Source: Dehalococcoidia bacterium CG2_30_46_9 (GTDB lineage: Bacteria > Chloroflexota > Dehalococcoidia > GIF9 > AB-539-J10). From it: 18,300 nucleotides of DNA. The notes beneath the pieces are model-generated. The model saw only the letters and a program-made list of their open reading frames with translations, made no database searches and was not told where the DNA came from. Shown here one piece after another: positions 16,553 through 18,300 of this stretch. Positions within the stretch are counted from its first letter, which is position 1, and each line of letters begins with the position of its first letter. A program made the position numbers and the translations under genes. The DNA is taken from NCBI GenBank assembly GCA_001873005.1, contig MNYE01000062.1:1-18300 (forward strand). Reading direction: 5' to 3'.

Positions 16553-16985
16553 ATGGCGAAAGTATTGATTGTCTATTGTTCACGCACTGGAAATACAGAA
16601 GAAATGGCTAAAGCGCTGGAGCAGGGAGCAAAAACAGTAAGTGCTGAAGTTGTGAGGAAAAAGGCAACGGAGGTAGAGCCAGCCGATTTTCTTGACTGTG
16701 GTGCTGTGGCGTTTGGTTCGCCAACAAACTTTGGCTACATGGCTGGAGCTCTAAAAGAAGTATTCGATTCCATCTTGTGGAACATACGCAAGCAAGTCAC
16801 CGGATTGCCCTACGCTACTTTTGGCAGCGGTCAGCGAGGAACTGCAAAAGTGCTAGAGGTTATTGAGGGCATGCCAATCTTTGCAATTGAAAAAGGCTGG
16901 TGAAGGTGTTATTGCCACTGGTAAGCCTAGTGCGGAAGTACTGGCGCAATGCCAGGAACTGGGCAAGAAGTTAGGGAGTATTTAG
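16553..16985 (+). pseudogene. Flavodoxin family protein, interrupted by one frameshift
   Basis: Flavodoxins are small FMN-binding electron carriers. The first 113 codons encode KVLIVYCSRTGNTEEMAKAL, where the SRTGNTEEMA loop binds the FMN phosphate. Next come GAVAFGSPTNFGYMAGALKEVFDSI, with a second FMN-contact loop, and LPYATFGSGQRGTAKVLEVIEGM. The frame then stops at 16901-16903. A +1 shift at the five-A run 16890-16894 restores KAGEGVIATGKPSAEVLAQC and the rest of the protein to a stop at 16983-16985. Together the parts make a normal flavodoxin of about 143 residues, so one extra A is the simplest explanation: either a real mutation or a sequencing/assembly error. The ribosome binding site (AAAGGAGG) and promoter look intact. 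It ends 15 nt inside the convergent COG2122 gene. Confidence 0.85.
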
Positions 16986-17714
16986 CGGGACAATCTTTAC
17001 CTTGCCCCAAACTCCCATTTCATTACCTACAATAACCACTATACCTTGTAAGCCAGATACTTCTTGTGCCTTCTCAAGTGCCTGAGAGATATTTTCCTTT
17101 GTCTTTACTATATTGCCGATAGCTGTTGCAGTAGCATCAGCTAAAGCCGCAGAAGACGAAACGATGATAACGGCATCAGCGCTACCCAGGCTTAAGGAAT
17201 GTCCTATGGTGCCTGAAGAGGTGCATATTCCCAATGGTGTTTCTCCGGGATTAATTTCCAAAGCGATTTTCCCCGTAAAAGAAGACTGCCCAGCGTAGAT
17301 ACCTACCAGTCTTTCCTTCATTGTTTTCAAGAATATATCTCCACCATTCTCCACGATTACCTCTGGCGTGAAAGCAAGTAAATCTTTGCCTACGGCTTCG
17401 GCAATAGCACCGGCCACTGCCGCCATAGGGCCAACACCAGCAATTTGCGAGGCCTGGGACATCTCCCTGACTATGAATGGGGCATTAGCTTCCACCTGGT
17501 AAGGCTCTAGCGTGGTTAAAAACTGAGGGTGGTGTTCAATATATTTTTCTAGAGAGATGCGATGTTTTAGCAGCGATTTAAGAGCCTTAACTTTAAGATT
17601 ATGCCCGGCTCCAATGTAGAGGTCAGATTGCTTTACCACCACATTAAAGTAAGTAAGGTCATTATCTTTAATCCATTGGCGATAGAATCGAGGTAAGGGA
17701 GGGTAATTTCTCAC
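16971..17714 (-). CDS. COG2122 / UPF0280 family protein (ApbE-like fold), proposed homocysteine synthesis factor
   Basis: The protein is 247 residues, related in fold to the ApbE flavin transferases. Family motifs are VGPMAAVAGAIAEAVG (94-109), VENGGDIF (121-128), GICTSSGTIGHSLSLGSADAV (162-182, the most conserved part) and ADATATAIGNIV (192-203). It starts at a GTG (17714), one base after the stop of the ferredoxin gene, so it is probably translated by coupling; no independent ribosome binding site is visible. In methanogens this family is linked by genetics and by co-occurrence to making homocysteine from aspartate semialdehyde, with the two proteins encoded just upstream. The exact chemical role of COG2122 is not settled. 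Its end overlaps the convergent flavodoxin remnant by 15 nt. Confidence 0.87.
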   Translation of the reverse strand: MRNYPPLPRFYRQWIKDNDLTYFNVVVKQSDLYIGAGHNLKVKALKSLLKHRISLEKYIEHHPQFLTTLEPYQVEANAPFIVREMSQASQIAGVGPMAAVAGAIAEAVGKDLLAFTPEVIVENGGDIFLKTMKERLVGIYAGQSSFTGKIALEINPGETPLGICTSSGTIGHSLSLGSADAVIIVSSSAALADATATAIGNIVKTKENISQALEKAQEVSGLQGIVVIVGNEMGVWGKVKIVPLNTP

Positions 17715-17715
17715 T

Positions 17716-18126
17716 TTAAAAATATAATCTCATGGCACGAGGAGGGCAGGCTTTCACACAGAGCCCGCAAACGACGCATTTGTCATGGCTAAAAAGCACC
17801 CTTCTTGTCTTTGGCTCCAGAGAGAAAGCACTGGTAGGACAAATGGTTATACATGCGCCGCAATGGGTGCACCTTACTTCATCACGAACTACATCCTGGC
17901 TCAGAGACTGGATTTTAACTCCTGCCTCAGTGAGATACTGAATGCCCTTATCGTAGTTTTCCTCTATACCACTTAGCTCCATAATTAATAGTCCCTCTTC
18001 TCCCGGCGATACCGAAGCTTTAATGATATTAAAGGTGAGGTCAAAATCCCGGACAAGGCGGTAAACGACTGGCTGCCCCGTTATACTGGAGGGAAAGTGA
18101 AGCACTATCCTTCTTGACACATCCAT
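17716..18126 (-). CDS. NIL-domain 2x[4Fe-4S] ferredoxin, proposed homocysteine synthesis
   Basis: The protein is 136 residues. The N-terminal NIL domain (residues 1-80, RRIVLHFPSSITGQPVVYRLVRDFDLTFNIIKASVSP) resembles the regulatory domain of methionine transporter ATPases. The C-terminal part has two [4Fe-4S] motifs: C86-x2-C89-x2-C92-x3-C96-P and C117-x2-C120-x2-C123-x3-C127-P. In Methanosarcina acetivorans this protein acts with the COG1900 protein to make homocysteine without O-acylated homoserine. The start ATG at 18126 has GAGGAG 8 nt upstream, within the end of the upstream gene; the alternative GTG at 18135 would overlap that site. It is separated from the COG1900 gene by 5 nt and from COG2122 by 1 nt. 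Confidence 0.9.
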   Translation of the reverse strand: MDVSRRIVLHFPSSITGQPVVYRLVRDFDLTFNIIKASVSPGEEGLLIMELSGIEENYDKGIQYLTEAGVKIQSLSQDVVRDEVRCTHCGACITICPTSAFSLEPKTRRVLFSHDKCVVCGLCVKACPPRAMRLYF

Positions 18127-18131
18127 CTTTA

Positions 18132-18300
18132 TCACTCCTCTATTGGCCTTTCTATAAGTGGTTTTAAGGTTATTCCTGATTCTGCTCCGGGCAAAGGAGC
18201 TACCGGTTCAGTGAGTAAAAACTCACCTTTTTCTATCCAGCTTTTCAGAATATTTGCAATCTCCAGTGCTTTGGGGTAGCTGGATAAAGAAGCTGTAGGC
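18132..18300 (-). CDS. COG1900 / DUF39 homocysteine biosynthesis protein, 3' end only
   Basis: The last 55 codons of a gene that continues past the right edge. The visible protein ends [21 protein letters not shown], then [19 protein letters not shown] and [10 protein letters not shown]. The motifs PTASLSSY and KGEFLLTxPVAPLP are what I recall for the C-terminus of the DUF39 family. Members convert aspartate semialdehyde and a sulfur source to homocysteine together with the NIL-ferredoxin. The stop TGA is 5 nt before the start of the ferredoxin, whose ribosome binding site lies in this coding end. The start and most of the protein are outside the window. Confidence 0.88.
   Translation of the reverse strand, partial: PTASLSSYPKALEIANILKSWIEKGEFLLTEPVAPLPGAESGITLKPLIERPIEE

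Overview
The window carries the left part of a bacterial chromosome's translation and energy core. It shows no sign of phage, plasmid, insertion sequence or CRISPR. The gene content and protein sequences suggest an anaerobic member of Chloroflexota, probably Dehalococcoidia-like. Three points suggest this: fusA is joined directly to rpsJ without tuf, S12 carries the extra loop shared with Gram-positive-type S12, and the distal end holds the COG1900 / NIL-ferredoxin / COG2122 gene set typical of strict anaerobes and methanogens. The phylum is an inference from reading, not from a search.

Region 1 (1-8001, minus strand) is a fused str-S10 ribosomal operon, read from right to left: rpsL, rpsG, fusA, rpsJ, rplC, rplD, rplW, a 31-codon gene I identify as bS22 (AURKAIP1/COX24 family), rplB, rpsS, rplV, rpsC, rplP and rpmC (cut by the window edge). 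Spacing is tight and several start/stop codons overlap. The exceptions are two gaps filled by an AT-rich repeat. A divergent promoter region (8002-8293) has a near-consensus promoter for each direction, plus a possible transcription attenuator in the rpsL leader.

Region 2 (8294-15804, plus strand) starts with a DUF151/BFN bifunctional-nuclease gene. A complete F-type ATP synthase operon follows: atpZ/I-like, atpB, atpE, atpF, atpH, atpA, atpG, atpD, atpC. Subunit c has H+-type rather than Na+-type ligands. The alpha and beta subunits keep the catalytic residues but differ from the family consensus at several usually conserved positions.

Region 3 (15818-16401, minus) is rpsP-khpA, convergent with atpC and only 13 nt from it. 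Region 4 (16553-18300) holds a flavodoxin gene broken by a single-base shift (plus strand). Opposite it is a minus-strand operon of COG1900/DUF39 (partial), NIL-domain 2x[4Fe-4S] ferredoxin and COG2122/UPF0280, which together are the proposed O-acyl-independent homocysteine synthesis proteins of anaerobes.

The most notable feature is a set of short palindromic and AT-rich interspersed repeats spread through these housekeeping operons. Some copies lie inside coding sequence: within rplC, and as C-terminal tails of rplD (L4) and rpsP (S16). Others sit directly against ribosome binding sites (rplC, bS22, atpG, atpD).
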